DNA of 64,000 nt, taken from positions 232,382-296,381 of the forward strand of contig NZ_LMET01000001.1 in the NCBI RefSeq assembly GCF_001426485.1, written 5' to 3'. The notes under the pieces are model-generated. The model searched no databases, was not told the origin of the DNA, and was given only the letters and a program-made list of their open reading frames with translations. Source of the stretch: Aeromicrobium sp. Root472D3. GTDB lineage: Bacteria > Actinomycetota > Actinomycetes > Propionibacteriales > Nocardioidaceae. A program made the translations under genes and the position numbers. Positions 36,228-45,016 of this stretch are shown here, piece after piece. The stretch's first letter is position 1. Each line of letters starts with the position of its first letter.

Positions 36228-36956
36228 ATGGATACATTGAACGTCGTGACCGACAGCCCCCCACCCTCGTCGAAGGCCCAGGCCGCCCCGAGGGGCGAGC
36301 GCTCCGCCAAGGCCGAGCAGACCCGTCAGTCGATCATCGACGCGGCGATGGGCCTGTTCCGCACCAAGGGCTACGACAAGGCCACGATGCGCGCGATCGC
36401 CGACGAGGCGGGGGTCTCGATCGGCAACGCGTACTACTACTTCTCGTCCAAGGAACACCTGATCCAGGCGTACTACGACGGCATCAACGCCGAGCACGCC
36501 GAACGGGCCGCCCACACGCTCGCGACGGCGACGACGTTCTCCGACCGTCTCACGGGCGTGCTGCTGGCGTGGGTCGACGTCGCCGAGCCGTACCACGAGT
36601 TCGCCGGCAAGTTCTTCAAGAACGCGGCCGAGCCGAGCAGCCCGCTGTCGCCGTTCAGCGACGACTCCGAGACCACCCGGCTCGCCGCGATCGACCTGCA
36701 CCGCCAGGTCGTCGAGGGATCGGACATCAAGCTGGCCAAGGCGCTGCGCGCCGAGCTGCCCGAGCTGCTGTGGCTCGTGCAGATGGGCGTCGTGCTGTTC
36801 TGGGTGCACGACGCGAGCGACGGCCAGCAGCGCACGCGACAGCTCGTGCGCCAGGCCGTCCCGGTCATCGACCGCGCCCTGCGCCTGACGCGCATCCCCG
36901 GGGTCCGCGGGCTGGTCGACGACGTCGTCGGCCTCGTGCGCGCCGTCAAGCCCTGA
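36228..36956 (+). CDS. TetR-family regulator
   Basis: 242 residues from ATG 36228; GTG 36246 is an alternative start. HTH: ATMRAIADEAGVSIGNAYYYFSSKEHLI. The ligand domain is long and ends LTRIPGVRGLVDDVVGLVRAVKP. It resembles broad actinobacterial TetR proteins with unknown ligands. It follows the membrane protein directly, and the upstream palindrome TTGAACATGTTCAA is the probable operator. Convergent with the diguanylate cyclase gene, only 4 bp apart, and no hairpin is seen between them. Confidence 0.88.
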   Translation: MDTLNVVTDSPPPSSKAQAAPRGERSAKAEQTRQSIIDAAMGLFRTKGYDKATMRAIADEAGVSIGNAYYYFSSKEHLIQAYYDGINAEHAERAAHTLATATTFSDRLTGVLLAWVDVAEPYHEFAGKFFKNAAEPSSPLSPFSDDSETTRLAAIDLHRQVVEGSDIKLAKALRAELPELLWLVQMGVVLFWVHDASDGQQRTRQLVRQAVPVIDRALRLTRIPGVRGLVDDVVGLVRAVKP

Positions 36957-36960
36957 CGGC

Positions 36961-37932
36961 TCAGGGCACCGGCGGGTCCGCGCGGGTGTCGCGGGCGCGG
37001 CGTCGCGACACCTTCTGCGCGTACAGCTCGCGATCGGCCCGCGCGCGGATCGTGCGCGCCGAGTCGACCGGCACCGCCTCGGCGAGTCCGTACGACCACT
37101 GCTCCCGCGTCGCGACCCGCAACCGCTCGAGGAAGTCGCCGGCCTGCGACGCCGAGGTGTCCGGCATCATGACGAGGAACTCGTCGCCCCCGATGCGTGC
37201 CACGGTGTCGTAGGGCCGCGTCTGCTCGCGCAGGGCCGACGCGAACGACACCAGCAGCCGGTCGCCCGCCGCGTGCCCGTGCTCGTCGTTGACCTGCTTG
37301 AACCCGTCGAGGTCGATGATGCCGACGGTCAGCGGGGCCCCCGAGCGGGCCGCGCGCCCGAGCTCGACGTCGATGCGGTCGTCGAGCCCCGAGCGGTTCA
37401 GCACGCCCGTGAGCGGGTCGGTCGTGATCTCGCGGTCGAGCCGTGCCCGCAGGTAGCCCGCCGCCTCGAGGCAGAACGTCGAGGCGAGCACCAGGTTGAC
37501 CCACGTGATGAAGACCCGGTCGTGCGTGTTGACGGCCAGCGCGGCGCCCGACATCGCGAACGCCGCCGCGGTCACGATCCGCGCGACGACGCGCGGGTAG
37601 AACCAGCCGAGGTAGCACGCGACCATCGGGTAGAGCACGAGGTTGTTCACCGAGGCGACGGCGGAGGTGGACAGCGCCATCTGCAGCGACGTGACCGCGA
37701 AGAACACGCTCGCGCCGACGACCCCGATCTCGCGCACCAGTCGGTCGCCCAGGGCGAGCGGCACCGCCGCCAGCAGCACCGTGAGCGCCACCCAGCCCCA
37801 CGTCCAGGCCGATCCGAAGGCGTCGCCCGTGGACGTCAGGGCGTCGACGAGACCGCTCAGGGCGATCACGAGACCACCGGCCGACGTGACCCACGCGAAC
37901 GGCGGGATCGCGGCCGCCGGTCGCCTCGTCAC
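36961..37932 (-). CDS. Membrane diguanylate cyclase (GGDEF)
   Basis: 323 residues. Six hydrophobic segments (about 10-155) precede a GGDEF domain: TTDPLTGVLNRSGLDDRID, GIIDLDGFKQVNDEHGHAAGDRLL and ARIGGDEFLVMMPD. The active-site GGDEF is intact and RPYD lies five residues before it, matching the RxxD product-inhibition site. It should make cyclic di-GMP. No EAL domain is attached and no receptor is adjacent. Confidence 0.9.
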   Translation of the reverse strand: MTRRPAAAIPPFAWVTSAGGLVIALSGLVDALTSTGDAFGSAWTWGWVALTVLLAAVPLALGDRLVREIGVVGASVFFAVTSLQMALSTSAVASVNNLVLYPMVACYLGWFYPRVVARIVTAAAFAMSGAALAVNTHDRVFITWVNLVLASTFCLEAAGYLRARLDREITTDPLTGVLNRSGLDDRIDVELGRAARSGAPLTVGIIDLDGFKQVNDEHGHAAGDRLLVSFASALREQTRPYDTVARIGGDEFLVMMPDTSASQAGDFLERLRVATREQWSYGLAEAVPVDSARTIRARADRELYAQKVSRRRARDTRADPPVP

Positions 37933-37960
37933 GGTCGAAGGATAGGCGACGCGAGGGGCG

Positions 37961-38335
37961 TCAGCGGGCGGCCACCACGACGATGCCGACCGCCACCGAC
38001 ACGATCAGCACGCCGACGGCAGCGGCCAGCAGCGCGGGCGCACCGAACCCCGGCATCGACGACCCCGTCCTGATCGCCTTCTCGACGGCGCGCCACCGCA
38101 ACCACGCCTGACCCACGCACAGCGCGGCGAGCACCAGGAGCCACAGCGACGCCACGTTGCTGACCCAGGTGTCGAGCTCGAAGAACGGGCTGTGCACCGC
38201 CACGGCCCCCGCGACGAGCGCCAGCGACGTCCGGGTCCATGCCAGGAACGTCCGCTCGTTCGCGAGCGTGAAGCGCGTGTCGGGATCGGGCCCGGCACCG
38301 AACACGTCGCGCGGGAACCGCCTGTCGGCGGTCAT
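37961..38335 (-). CDS. DUF202 (YidH-like) membrane protein
   Basis: 124 residues from ATG 38335, overlapping the trhO stop. [24 protein letters not shown] is the DUF202 signature, with three hydrophobic segments. Function unknown. Co-translated with trhO by the 4-bp overlap, though a functional link is not known. Confidence 0.88.
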   Translation of the reverse strand: MTADRRFPRDVFGAGPDPDTRFTLANERTFLAWTRTSLALVAGAVAVHSPFFELDTWVSNVASLWLLVLAALCVGQAWLRWRAVEKAIRTGSSMPGFGAPALLAAAVGVLIVSVAVGIVVVAAR

Positions 38336-39228
38336 GCCGCGACCGCGTGGACGTCGCACATCCGATCGGTCGTCAGGCACGTGCCGCACCGCACCATCTG
38401 GCGGACGCACGACACGTCGCCGCAGTCGGCCACGTGGTTGGTGGCGGCGTCGCAGCGGTCGCACGAGCCCACGAGCGCCGCGTGGTCGGAGAAGTCCATC
38501 GTGACGCGGTCGTCGAAGACGTACAGCGAGCCCTTCCAGAGGCCGTCGTCGCCGTACGCCTCGCCGTACGTCGCGATGCCCCCGTCGAGCTGGTAGACCT
38601 CCTGGAAGCCGCGGTGGCGCATGAGGGGCGTCAGCACCTCGCACCGGATGCCACCGGTGCAGTACGTCACGACGGGCCGGTCCTTGAGGTGGTCGTAGGC
38701 GCCGCTGTCGAGTGCCGCGATGAACTCGCGCGTCGTGTCGACGGGCGGCAGGACGGCGCCGTCGAAGTGCCCGATCGCCGACTCGATCCGGTTGCGGCCG
38801 TCGAAGAACACGACGTCCTTCGCGGCCACGAGCTCGTGCAGCTCGGCCGGCGAGAGGTGCGTCCCGCCGTCGACGACCCCGTGCTCGTCGACCTGCAGCT
38901 CGTCCGGCGCACCGAACGTCACGAGCTCGTCGCGCACGCGCACGCTGAGCCGCGGGAAGTCGGACGTCGTCCCGTCGTCGCGGGCCGGCCCCCCTTCGCT
39001 CCACTTGACGTCGATCTCCTTGAACGGGGCGTAGGCGCGGGTGCCCTTGACGTACTTCTTCAGCGCGACGACGTCACCGCCGAGCGTCGCGTTGATGCCG
39101 TCCTTCGACACGATGATGCGACCGCGGATGCCGAGCGCGTCGCACAGCGTGTGCTGCCAGAGCCGGATCGCGTCGGGATCGGCCAGCGGCGCGAAGCCGT
39201 AGAAGAGCAGAACCTTGGGGGTGGCCAC
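38332..39228 (-). CDS. trhO: tRNA uridine(34) hydroxylase TrhO (rhodanese-related)
   Basis: 298 residues from GTG 39228. The N-terminal [47 protein letters not shown] is the UPF0176/YceA domain and the rhodanese loop is [15 protein letters not shown] with the active cysteine. C-terminally, [29 protein letters not shown] is a cysteine-rich region typical of the longer members. TrhO makes 5-hydroxyuridine at the wobble base of some tRNAs using oxygen. An amino-terminal extension in the same frame lacks support. Confidence 0.9.
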   Translation of the reverse strand: MATPKVLLFYGFAPLADPDAIRLWQHTLCDALGIRGRIIVSKDGINATLGGDVVALKKYVKGTRAYAPFKEIDVKWSEGGPARDDGTTSDFPRLSVRVRDELVTFGAPDELQVDEHGVVDGGTHLSPAELHELVAAKDVVFFDGRNRIESAIGHFDGAVLPPVDTTREFIAALDSGAYDHLKDRPVVTYCTGGIRCEVLTPLMRHRGFQEVYQLDGGIATYGEAYGDDGLWKGSLYVFDDRVTMDFSDHAALVGSCDRCDAATNHVADCGDVSCVRQMVRCGTCLTTDRMCDVHAVAA

Positions 39229-39257
39229 GGGTACCAGCGTAGGCCGTGACGACGGGG

Positions 39258-39785
39258 CTAGGCGACGGTGCCGACGTCCCAGGTGGCCCGGGCGTCGGCG
39301 TCCCACCGGCGTCCGCAGCGGATCGTGCCGACGAGCTCGCGCGGGCGGTCGGCCAGCAGGGCCAGCGCGGCCGCGAGCTGCCCGGCGTCGAGCCGGCGGG
39401 CCAGCGTCACGTGCGGCGTCCAGGCGCCGGGAGCGGTCGTGGGAGGACGTCCGGGGAGCCCCTCCAGCGCGGCGTCGACCGACCGGTGAATCTCGAGCAG
39501 CCCCGCCGTCGGCACGACGGCGCGCGACACCACCGACGTCCGCCCCGGGAAGACCAGCAGGCCGCCCAGCCGCAGCGGTTCGCTCGAGCCGTAGTGGACG
39601 TCGGCCAGCGCCCGCTCGGCCGACTCGTCGACGGTGCCGGCGACCCCCAGCGTGACGTGCGGGGCGTTCGACGCGCCGGTGTGGCGGGCCTGGCTCGGCA
39701 GTCCGGCCTCGAGCAGCAGCGCCCACTCCTCGCGCACCCCGGCGTCGAGGCGGGCGTCGAGGACGAGCTCGACCGACTGCACCAT
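39258..39785 (-). CDS. 2H phosphoesterase (2'-5' RNA ligase family)
   Basis: 175 residues from ATG 39785. The two HxT motifs, [11 protein letters not shown] and [11 protein letters not shown], separated by about 80 residues, define the 2H phosphoesterase/ligT-like fold. Members hydrolyse cyclic phosphodiesters; the name RNA ligase is historical. Divergent from the amidase gene with 18 bp between the starts, so the promoters must overlap. Confidence 0.85.
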   Translation of the reverse strand: MVQSVELVLDARLDAGVREEWALLLEAGLPSQARHTGASNAPHVTLGVAGTVDESAERALADVHYGSSEPLRLGGLLVFPGRTSVVSRAVVPTAGLLEIHRSVDAALEGLPGRPPTTAPGAWTPHVTLARRLDAGQLAAALALLADRPRELVGTIRCGRRWDADARATWDVGTVA

Positions 39786-39803
39786 GCGTCTATCGTCGTG
39801 CAC

Positions 39804-41219
39804 ATGAGCGAGCTCCACGAGCTGGACGCGACCGACCAGGCGGCCCTGCTGCGCGACCGGGAGGTCTCGGCGGTCGAGCTGGTGTCGCACCACCTCGACC
39901 GCATCGACCGCCACGACGCCGGTCTCGGCGCCTTCGTGACCGTCACGGCCGAGGCGGCGCTCCAGCAGGCGGCCGCGGCGGACGCGGCGATCGCCGCCGC
40001 ACGAGCCCGCCCCTTCACCGGCGTGCCGACCGCGGTCAAGGACCTCACGGCGACCGCCGGCGTCCGCACCACGATGGGGTCGGCCGCGATGCGCGACCAC
40101 GTCCCGACGACCGACGCCCACCTCGTCCGGATGATCCGCGAGGCCGGCTTCATCAGCCTCGGCAAGACCAACACCCCCGAGTTCGGCCTGTCGTCGTACA
40201 CCGACAACGACCTCGTCGGCCCGGCCCGCACGCCGTGGGACCCGAGTCGCAACGCCGGTGGCTCCAGCGGCGGGGCGGCGGCCGCCGTCTCGGCCGGTCT
40301 CGTCCCGCTGGCCCAGGGCAGCGACGGCGGCGGGTCGATCCGCATCCCGGCCAGCACGTGCGGGATCTTCGGCGTCAAGCCGAGCCGCGGGCGGGTGAGC
40401 GTCGGCCCGTCGGGGTCGGACTGGAGCGGGCTCGCGGTCGACGGGCCGCTCAGCCGCACCGTCCGCGACGCCGCTGCGCTGCTCGACACGATCGCCCACC
40501 CCATGCCGGGCGACCTGCGCCCCCTGCCCGACCCCGACGTCCCGTTCGTCGAGCACGCGCGACGCACCCCGCGACGTCTGCGCATCGCCCGCTGGTCGGG
40601 CACGCACCTCGACGGCGTCGAGCCGGGCCCCGACGCCCTCGCCGCCTGGGAGCACGCGAGCCGGTTGCTGGAGTCGCTGGGCCACGAGGTCGTCGACGTC
40701 CCCAACCCGTTCCCGCAGGAGCTCGAGCCGCAGTTCAACATCATCTGGTCGAGCGGCGTCGCGGGGGCACCCGTCCCTCCGGAGGCCGAGCCGCTGCTGC
40801 GGCCCAACACCCGCTACTGGCGTGAGCGGGGCGGCCGCGCCACGGCGGTCGAGCTGGCGCGCGCGATGCAGTTCGTCGAGGCGACGACCCGCGACGTCGT
40901 GACGGGCCTGCAGCCGTTCGACGCGATGCTGACGCCCACGCTGGCGCTGCCGCCCCAGCCCGTCGCCTGGTTCAACGAGTCGGGCGATCCCGTCGAGGAC
41001 CACCGCCGCGAGCTGCTCTACACGCCCTACACGGCGCTGTACAACATGAGCGGCCAGCCCGCCGCCACGCTGCCGCTGCACTGGTCGGACGACGGCCTGC
41101 CGATCGGGGTCATGCTCGCGACCCTGCCCGCCCGGGACGGGCTGCTGTTCAGCCTGTGCGCCGAGGTCGAGGCCGCCCACCCCTGGGCCGCCCGGCGTCC
41201 CCCGGGCTTCGGCTCCTAG
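39804..41219 (+). CDS. Amidase (amidase signature family)
   Basis: 471 residues from ATG 39804. Catalytic Lys is in GVPTAVKDLTAT, then NPSGGSSGG-like DPSRNAGGSSGGAAAAVSAGLVPLAQGSDGGGSIRIPA contains the Ser-cisSer-Lys triad serines. The C-terminal QPAATLPLHWSDDGLPIGVMLAT is also family-typical. It hydrolyses an amide; substrate unknown (not GatA, as gatB/gatC are missing). Convergent with the DUF3349 gene, 4-bp overlap of the ends. Confidence 0.9.
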   Translation: MSELHELDATDQAALLRDREVSAVELVSHHLDRIDRHDAGLGAFVTVTAEAALQQAAAADAAIAAARARPFTGVPTAVKDLTATAGVRTTMGSAAMRDHVPTTDAHLVRMIREAGFISLGKTNTPEFGLSSYTDNDLVGPARTPWDPSRNAGGSSGGAAAAVSAGLVPLAQGSDGGGSIRIPASTCGIFGVKPSRGRVSVGPSGSDWSGLAVDGPLSRTVRDAAALLDTIAHPMPGDLRPLPDPDVPFVEHARRTPRRLRIARWSGTHLDGVEPGPDALAAWEHASRLLESLGHEVVDVPNPFPQELEPQFNIIWSSGVAGAPVPPEAEPLLRPNTRYWRERGGRATAVELARAMQFVEATTRDVVTGLQPFDAMLTPTLALPPQPVAWFNESGDPVEDHRRELLYTPYTALYNMSGQPAATLPLHWSDDGLPIGVMLATLPARDGLLFSLCAEVEAAHPWAARRPPGFGS

Positions 41220-41491
41220 AGGCCCGCGGGCAGGTGCTCGCGCACGCGGTCGATGTCGTCCTCGGACGGCAACGCGTCCGTGACCTTGGTGATGCTCGTG
41301 CCGATGTCGGCGGAGTCGACGGGCACCTGGCCCGAGGAGATCAGCTCGGCCACGACCGCCGCGACCTCGTCGTCGGTCAGGCGGCGCCGCAGCAGGGCCA
41401 GCAGGGGCACGTAGTCCTGGGCGGGGACGCCCTGCGGGTATCCCTCGCGCAACCAGCCCACGATCGCCTCGACGAACGACGGCTTGCTCAC
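41216..41491 (-). CDS. DUF3349 protein
   Basis: 91 residues, GTG 41491 (GTGA overlap). SFVEAIVGWLREGYPQGVPAQDYVPLLALLRRRLTDDEVAAVVAELISSG is the small helical DUF3349 fold known from mycobacteria. It overlaps the membrane-protein gene upstream. Function unknown; the operon with a Pit transporter suggests a phosphate link only by position. Confidence 0.85.
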   Translation of the reverse strand: MSKPSFVEAIVGWLREGYPQGVPAQDYVPLLALLRRRLTDDEVAAVVAELISSGQVPVDSADIGTSITKVTDALPSEDDIDRVREHLPAGL

Positions 41492-41778
41492 GACGGCTCC
41501 GCCCCCAGGACGTACCACCCGGTGTGGTGGCCGATGAAGTCGCGCGCGACGAACAGCACGCCGGCCGCGATCGCGACGGCCACCAGCGCGAAGCACAGGT
41601 ACGCGGCCGCCGTCAGCAGCGGTCGTCGGTCGCCCGCGAGGTGCTGGCCGTCGATCGTCCCGGCACCCACGGCCTGCGACCTCACCCCCACGGCGAACAG
41701 CGCCGGCAGTCCCGCACCCGCGACGATCCCGAACACCAGCACCTTGAGCAGTGCCCCGACGTCGAGCCAACCGTTCAT
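41488..41778 (-). CDS. Two-helix membrane protein in the pit operon
   Basis: 96 residues from ATG 41778. Hydrophobic segments ALLKVLVFGIVAGAGLPALFAVGV and AAYLCFALVAVAIAAGVLFVA flank a short polar loop. Similar small genes follow pit in actinobacteria. It lies 11 bp after the transporter stop and overlaps the DUF3349 gene, so it is part of the pit operon. Confidence 0.8.
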   Translation of the reverse strand: MNGWLDVGALLKVLVFGIVAGAGLPALFAVGVRSQAVGAGTIDGQHLAGDRRPLLTAAAYLCFALVAVAIAAGVLFVARDFIGHHTGWYVLGAEPS

Positions 41779-41789
41779 CGTCCGCCCCC

Positions 41790-42950
41790 TCAGCTCTCTG
41801 CGCCGGCCACGGCCGGTCGCCGGGACGACGCGCGGTCGTCCCACTCGTCGTTGACGTTGTCGTGGCTGACCACGCTGCCGCGTGAGCGCAGCCAGATCGT
41901 GAAGGACACCGCGAGCAGCCCCGCGAAGACCACCAGCACGCCGGCGAGGCCGCCGATGCCGGCCGTGACGCCGTAGGCGACGGCCCCGACGAGCGCGGCC
42001 GCCGGCAGCGTCACGACCCAGGCCGTCGCCATGCGCAGGGCCACGCCCCACCGCACCTCGGCGCCCGGCTTGCCGAGACCCGAGCCGAGGATCGAGCCCG
42101 TCGCGACGTGCGTCGTCGACAGCGAGAAGCCGAAGTGGCTCGCGAGCAGGATGATCGCGGCCGACGAGCTCTCGGCCGCCATGCCCTGCGGCGACCTGAT
42201 CTCGACCAGGCCCTTGCCGAGCGTCCGGATGATGCGCCAGCCGCCCAGGTACGTGCCGAGCGCGATCGCCGACGCGCACGACACGATGACCCACGTGGGC
42301 GGGAGGGTCTCGTCGGCGCTGACGCTGCCGTACGAGATCAGGGCCAGGAAGATGATGCCCATCGTCTTCTGGGCGTCGTTCGTGCCGTGCGCGAGCGAGG
42401 CGAGCGAGGCCGAGCCGATCTGCCCGATGCGGAAGCCGCGCTCGGTGCGACGCTCCTCGAGCCCCCGGGTCGACCGGTAGACCGAGTACGTGCCGAGCGT
42501 CGCGACGAGGCCGGCGATCACGGGCGACAGCACCGCCGGCAGGACCACGTTGGACACGACGCCCTTCCACTCGACGCCGCTGGACCCGGCCGCCGCGAGC
42601 ATCGCGCCGATGACGCCGCCGATCAGCGCGTGCGACGAGCTCGACGGGATGCCGAGCAGCCACGTGAGCAGGTTCCACGTGATGCCGCCGACGAGGCCCG
42701 CGAACACGATCTCGAGCGTCACGAGGTTCGCGTCGACCAGCCCCTTGGCGATCGTCGCGGCCACCGCGGTCGACAGGAAGGCGCCGACCAGGTTCAGCAC
42801 GGCGCTGAGCGTCACCGCGACCTTGGGCGACAGCGCGCCCGTCGCGATCGACGTCGCCATCGCGTTGCCGGTGTCGTGGAACCCGTTGGTGAAGTCGAAG
42901 GCCAGCGCGGTCGCGACCACGAGGACCAGGATGATGAGGGACTCGTTCAC
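41790..42950 (-). CDS. pit: Low-affinity inorganic phosphate transporter (Pit)
   Basis: 386 residues with about 10 hydrophobic segments. DFTNGFHDTGNAMATSIATGALSP and the later SLAHGTNDAQKTMGIIFLALISYG are the two inverted-repeat phosphate motifs (GFHDxxN and GxNDxxK). It cotransports metal-phosphate with protons. It leads a three-gene unit and is preceded by a PHO-box-like repeat at 43001-43018, which suggests phosphate control. Confidence 0.93.
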   Translation of the reverse strand: MNESLIILVLVVATALAFDFTNGFHDTGNAMATSIATGALSPKVAVTLSAVLNLVGAFLSTAVAATIAKGLVDANLVTLEIVFAGLVGGITWNLLTWLLGIPSSSSHALIGGVIGAMLAAAGSSGVEWKGVVSNVVLPAVLSPVIAGLVATLGTYSVYRSTRGLEERRTERGFRIGQIGSASLASLAHGTNDAQKTMGIIFLALISYGSVSADETLPPTWVIVSCASAIALGTYLGGWRIIRTLGKGLVEIRSPQGMAAESSSAAIILLASHFGFSLSTTHVATGSILGSGLGKPGAEVRWGVALRMATAWVVTLPAAALVGAVAYGVTAGIGGLAGVLVVFAGLLAVSFTIWLRSRGSVVSHDNVNDEWDDRASSRRPAVAGAES

Positions 42951-43000
42951 GGATCAAGGGTGCGCCTCGCAACCACCCCCGTCGAGGGGTGCGCGGGGGT

Positions 43001-43018
43001 GTTCAGGCGATGTTCACC
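43001..43018 (-). promoter_or_regulatory. PHO-box-like direct repeat upstream of pit
   Basis: GTTCAGG-CGAT-GTTCACC repeats with an 11-bp period, close to the PhoP box (GTTCACC-N4-GTTCACC) of Streptomyces and mycobacteria. It starts 51 bp before the pit start. A third unit cannot be seen clearly. Confidence 0.6.
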
Positions 43019-43042
43019 CGCGGCGTGACACGGCTCGCACGA

Positions 43043-44890
43043 CTACCGCCCGGCGACCCTCGCGGTCCTCTTCGACGTCCTGGCCGTCGTGACGTGGGCG
43101 CTCCTGGTGCCGGTGACGCGCACCGTGATGCGCTGGCCCCGCTGCCTCGACGTCAGCCTGAACGAGCTCGCGGTGGCCTTCGACGAGATCTTCCGCCCGT
43201 TGGCGAACCACTGGTACGTGAACGCGGGCCGCGGCGACCACGAGCCGACCTTGACCTTCAGGGTGCGGCCGACCTTCGCGGTGCCGACGATGCGGGGCGT
43301 CGCGGCCGACAGCGGCGCGGGGGCCGGCGGCGCGAGCACCGGGGCGGGCGCCGCCGGCGCCGGGGTCGGGGTCGGCGCCGGGGTCGGGGTCGGGGTCGGC
43401 GTCGGCGTCGGCGTCGGGGTAGCCGTCGGCGTCACGGTCGGCGTCGGCGTCACGGGAGACCCGGTGCCCGACAGCGTCACGGTGACGGGTGTTCCCGCCG
43501 AGGACGTCGCACCGACCGCGATCCTCGTCGACCCGCCCGGACCGACGAACGTCTGGCCGGCCGTGAAGGCGCCGTCGTACGTGGCCGACGCCTTGCGCGT
43601 CTGCAGCGCCAGCTCGCCGCCGTCGGACACGGTCGTGACGGTCACCCCGGGGTCGTACGTCACCGGCACGCCGAGCGAGTAGCGGCTGGCGTAGAACGTC
43701 CCGGCGTCCCGGCCCGTCCCTGACCGCACCTCCACGACGTACCGCGCCGACGTGACGGGGTCGACGACCACCGCGCCCCGCACGCCGGTCGCGTCCGACC
43801 TCGGGCGCAGCGTGACCGTGCCCGACGACGTCAGGGCCGTCAGCTCGCCCGCGGGCGCGATGCCGAGCCGCTCACGGAACGCCGAGTCGAGCGCGGGCGA
43901 CGCGAAGGCGTCCCCGCCGACGGCGAGCGACATGGGGCTGTAGAGGTCGAAGTACTCGCCGTCGCCGCACTCGTCCACGTCGGGACACTCGTCGAGGTTC
44001 GCGTGCCCCAGGCCGAACGTGTGCCCCAGCTCGTGGACGCCCACCTGCGTCGCGACGTCGCCCAGGGTGAAGCTCATCGGCCCGCCGCTCGACAGGTCGG
44101 TGCCGACGCTCGCGATGCCGGCGATGCCGCCGTCGCCGCACTCGTCCGCCATCGCCACCACCAGGTGGTTGCGCGAGCCCACCGCGAACGAGACGTCCGG
44201 GAACTGGGCCCTCGCCTCGTTCCAGACCCCGCTGGGAGAGCCCATGCCGCAGCTCTGCGCCGTCGTGGCGGTGCTCGTGGTGGTGAACGGCACGACGTCG
44301 CCCTGCACGGCGAACGACGTGATGACTCCCCCCGACTCCGTGGTCCAGTACGACGTCATCTGCTCGACGAGGGTCTTGACCTGCGCGGGCGTCTCCTCGA
44401 CCGAGCCCTTGTTCGACAGCAGGGCCACGTAGGCGCGGTGGACCGCCGGTGTGGTCACCGCGGCCGCGCGCGCCGGCGCCACGGAGGCGGTCGACACCTC
44501 GAGGGGCTCGTCCTGGCGAGCGGCCTCCGCGACGGCGACGCGTCCGGCCCGGGTGTCCTGGGCGATCGTGGCGCCCTCCCCGGGCAGGAGGTCGCGAGCG
44601 TCGAGGGCGGCCTCGACGTCGGTGGGCACGACGAGCTCGCCCTCGAAGCGCCCGTTGACGGGCGTCTCGTCCGGCAGGTCGACGGGGATCACGACGCCCG
44701 CGTCCGTCACGACCGTGAACAGGTGGTCGGACGCCGCCTCGCTGCCGAAGCGGTCGACCACGACGGACCGCACCGTCCCCTCGACGGCCAGGGTCGTCGG
44801 GTCGTCGGCGGCGTGGGCCGGCAGCATGGCGATGCCCGAGGCGACGAGCGCGGCGGCGAGCAGGACGGACGGTCGACGGACGGCGCGCAT
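43043..44890 (-). CDS. Secreted metzincin-like metalloprotease with PT-linker and C-terminal surface domain
   Basis: 615 residues. A signal peptide (1-27, ending AHA) is followed by a propeptide-like part, then a zinc protease domain with HELGHTFGLGH (H286, E287, H290, third His 296), the extended metzincin motif, and cysteines around CPDVDECGDG. Residues about 485-530 are Thr-Pro and Ala-Pro repeats. The C-terminal 80 residues (GTAKVGRTLKVKVGSWSPRPAFTYQWFANG) are an Ig-like module common in actinobacterial surface proteins. It resembles M6 or M43 secreted peptidases. Upstream motif TGTCACG-N8-CGTGACG resembles that of the large hydrolase at 59.1 kb. Confidence 0.82.
   Translation of the reverse strand: MRAVRRPSVLLAAALVASGIAMLPAHAADDPTTLAVEGTVRSVVVDRFGSEAASDHLFTVVTDAGVVIPVDLPDETPVNGRFEGELVVPTDVEAALDARDLLPGEGATIAQDTRAGRVAVAEAARQDEPLEVSTASVAPARAAAVTTPAVHRAYVALLSNKGSVEETPAQVKTLVEQMTSYWTTESGGVITSFAVQGDVVPFTTTSTATTAQSCGMGSPSGVWNEARAQFPDVSFAVGSRNHLVVAMADECGDGGIAGIASVGTDLSSGGPMSFTLGDVATQVGVHELGHTFGLGHANLDECPDVDECGDGEYFDLYSPMSLAVGGDAFASPALDSAFRERLGIAPAGELTALTSSGTVTLRPRSDATGVRGAVVVDPVTSARYVVEVRSGTGRDAGTFYASRYSLGVPVTYDPGVTVTTVSDGGELALQTRKASATYDGAFTAGQTFVGPGGSTRIAVGATSSAGTPVTVTLSGTGSPVTPTPTVTPTATPTPTPTPTPTPTPAPTPTPAPAAPAPVLAPPAPAPLSAATPRIVGTAKVGRTLKVKVGSWSPRPAFTYQWFANGRKISSKATASSFRLTSRQRGQRITVRVTGTRSAHVTTARTSKRTARVAGR
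43366..43455 (-). repeat. Thr-Pro/Ala-Pro coding repeat
   Basis: Units of GTCGGC and GTCGGG (forward strand) repeat with small variants and code for the TPTP/APTP linker of the metalloprotease. Copy number may vary between strains. Confidence 0.7.
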
Positions 44891-44966
44891 GGCGGGTTCT
44901 CCCTGACTCAGCAGGCCGCGGCTCTCCCGTGCCGAGGCGATGCGACCAGCCTAGGCAGGGACACCG

Positions 44967-44988
44967 TGTCACGGACCCGAACGTGACG
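44967..44988. promoter_or_regulatory. Inverted TGTCACG / CGTGACG pair upstream of the metalloprotease gene
   Basis: TGTCACG (44967-44973) and CGTGACG (44982-44988) face each other with 8 bp between, 77 bp before the protease start. Very similar 7-mers form an array upstream of the secreted hydrolase at 59144. Confidence 0.45.
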
Positions 44989-45016
44989 AACCCGTCCGCG
45001 GAGCCGCGCGCCGACG

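Noticed and set aside
43366..43455. CRISPR array
   Set aside because: Period is 6 bp and it codes for a Thr-Pro linker; there are no spacers or cas genes.
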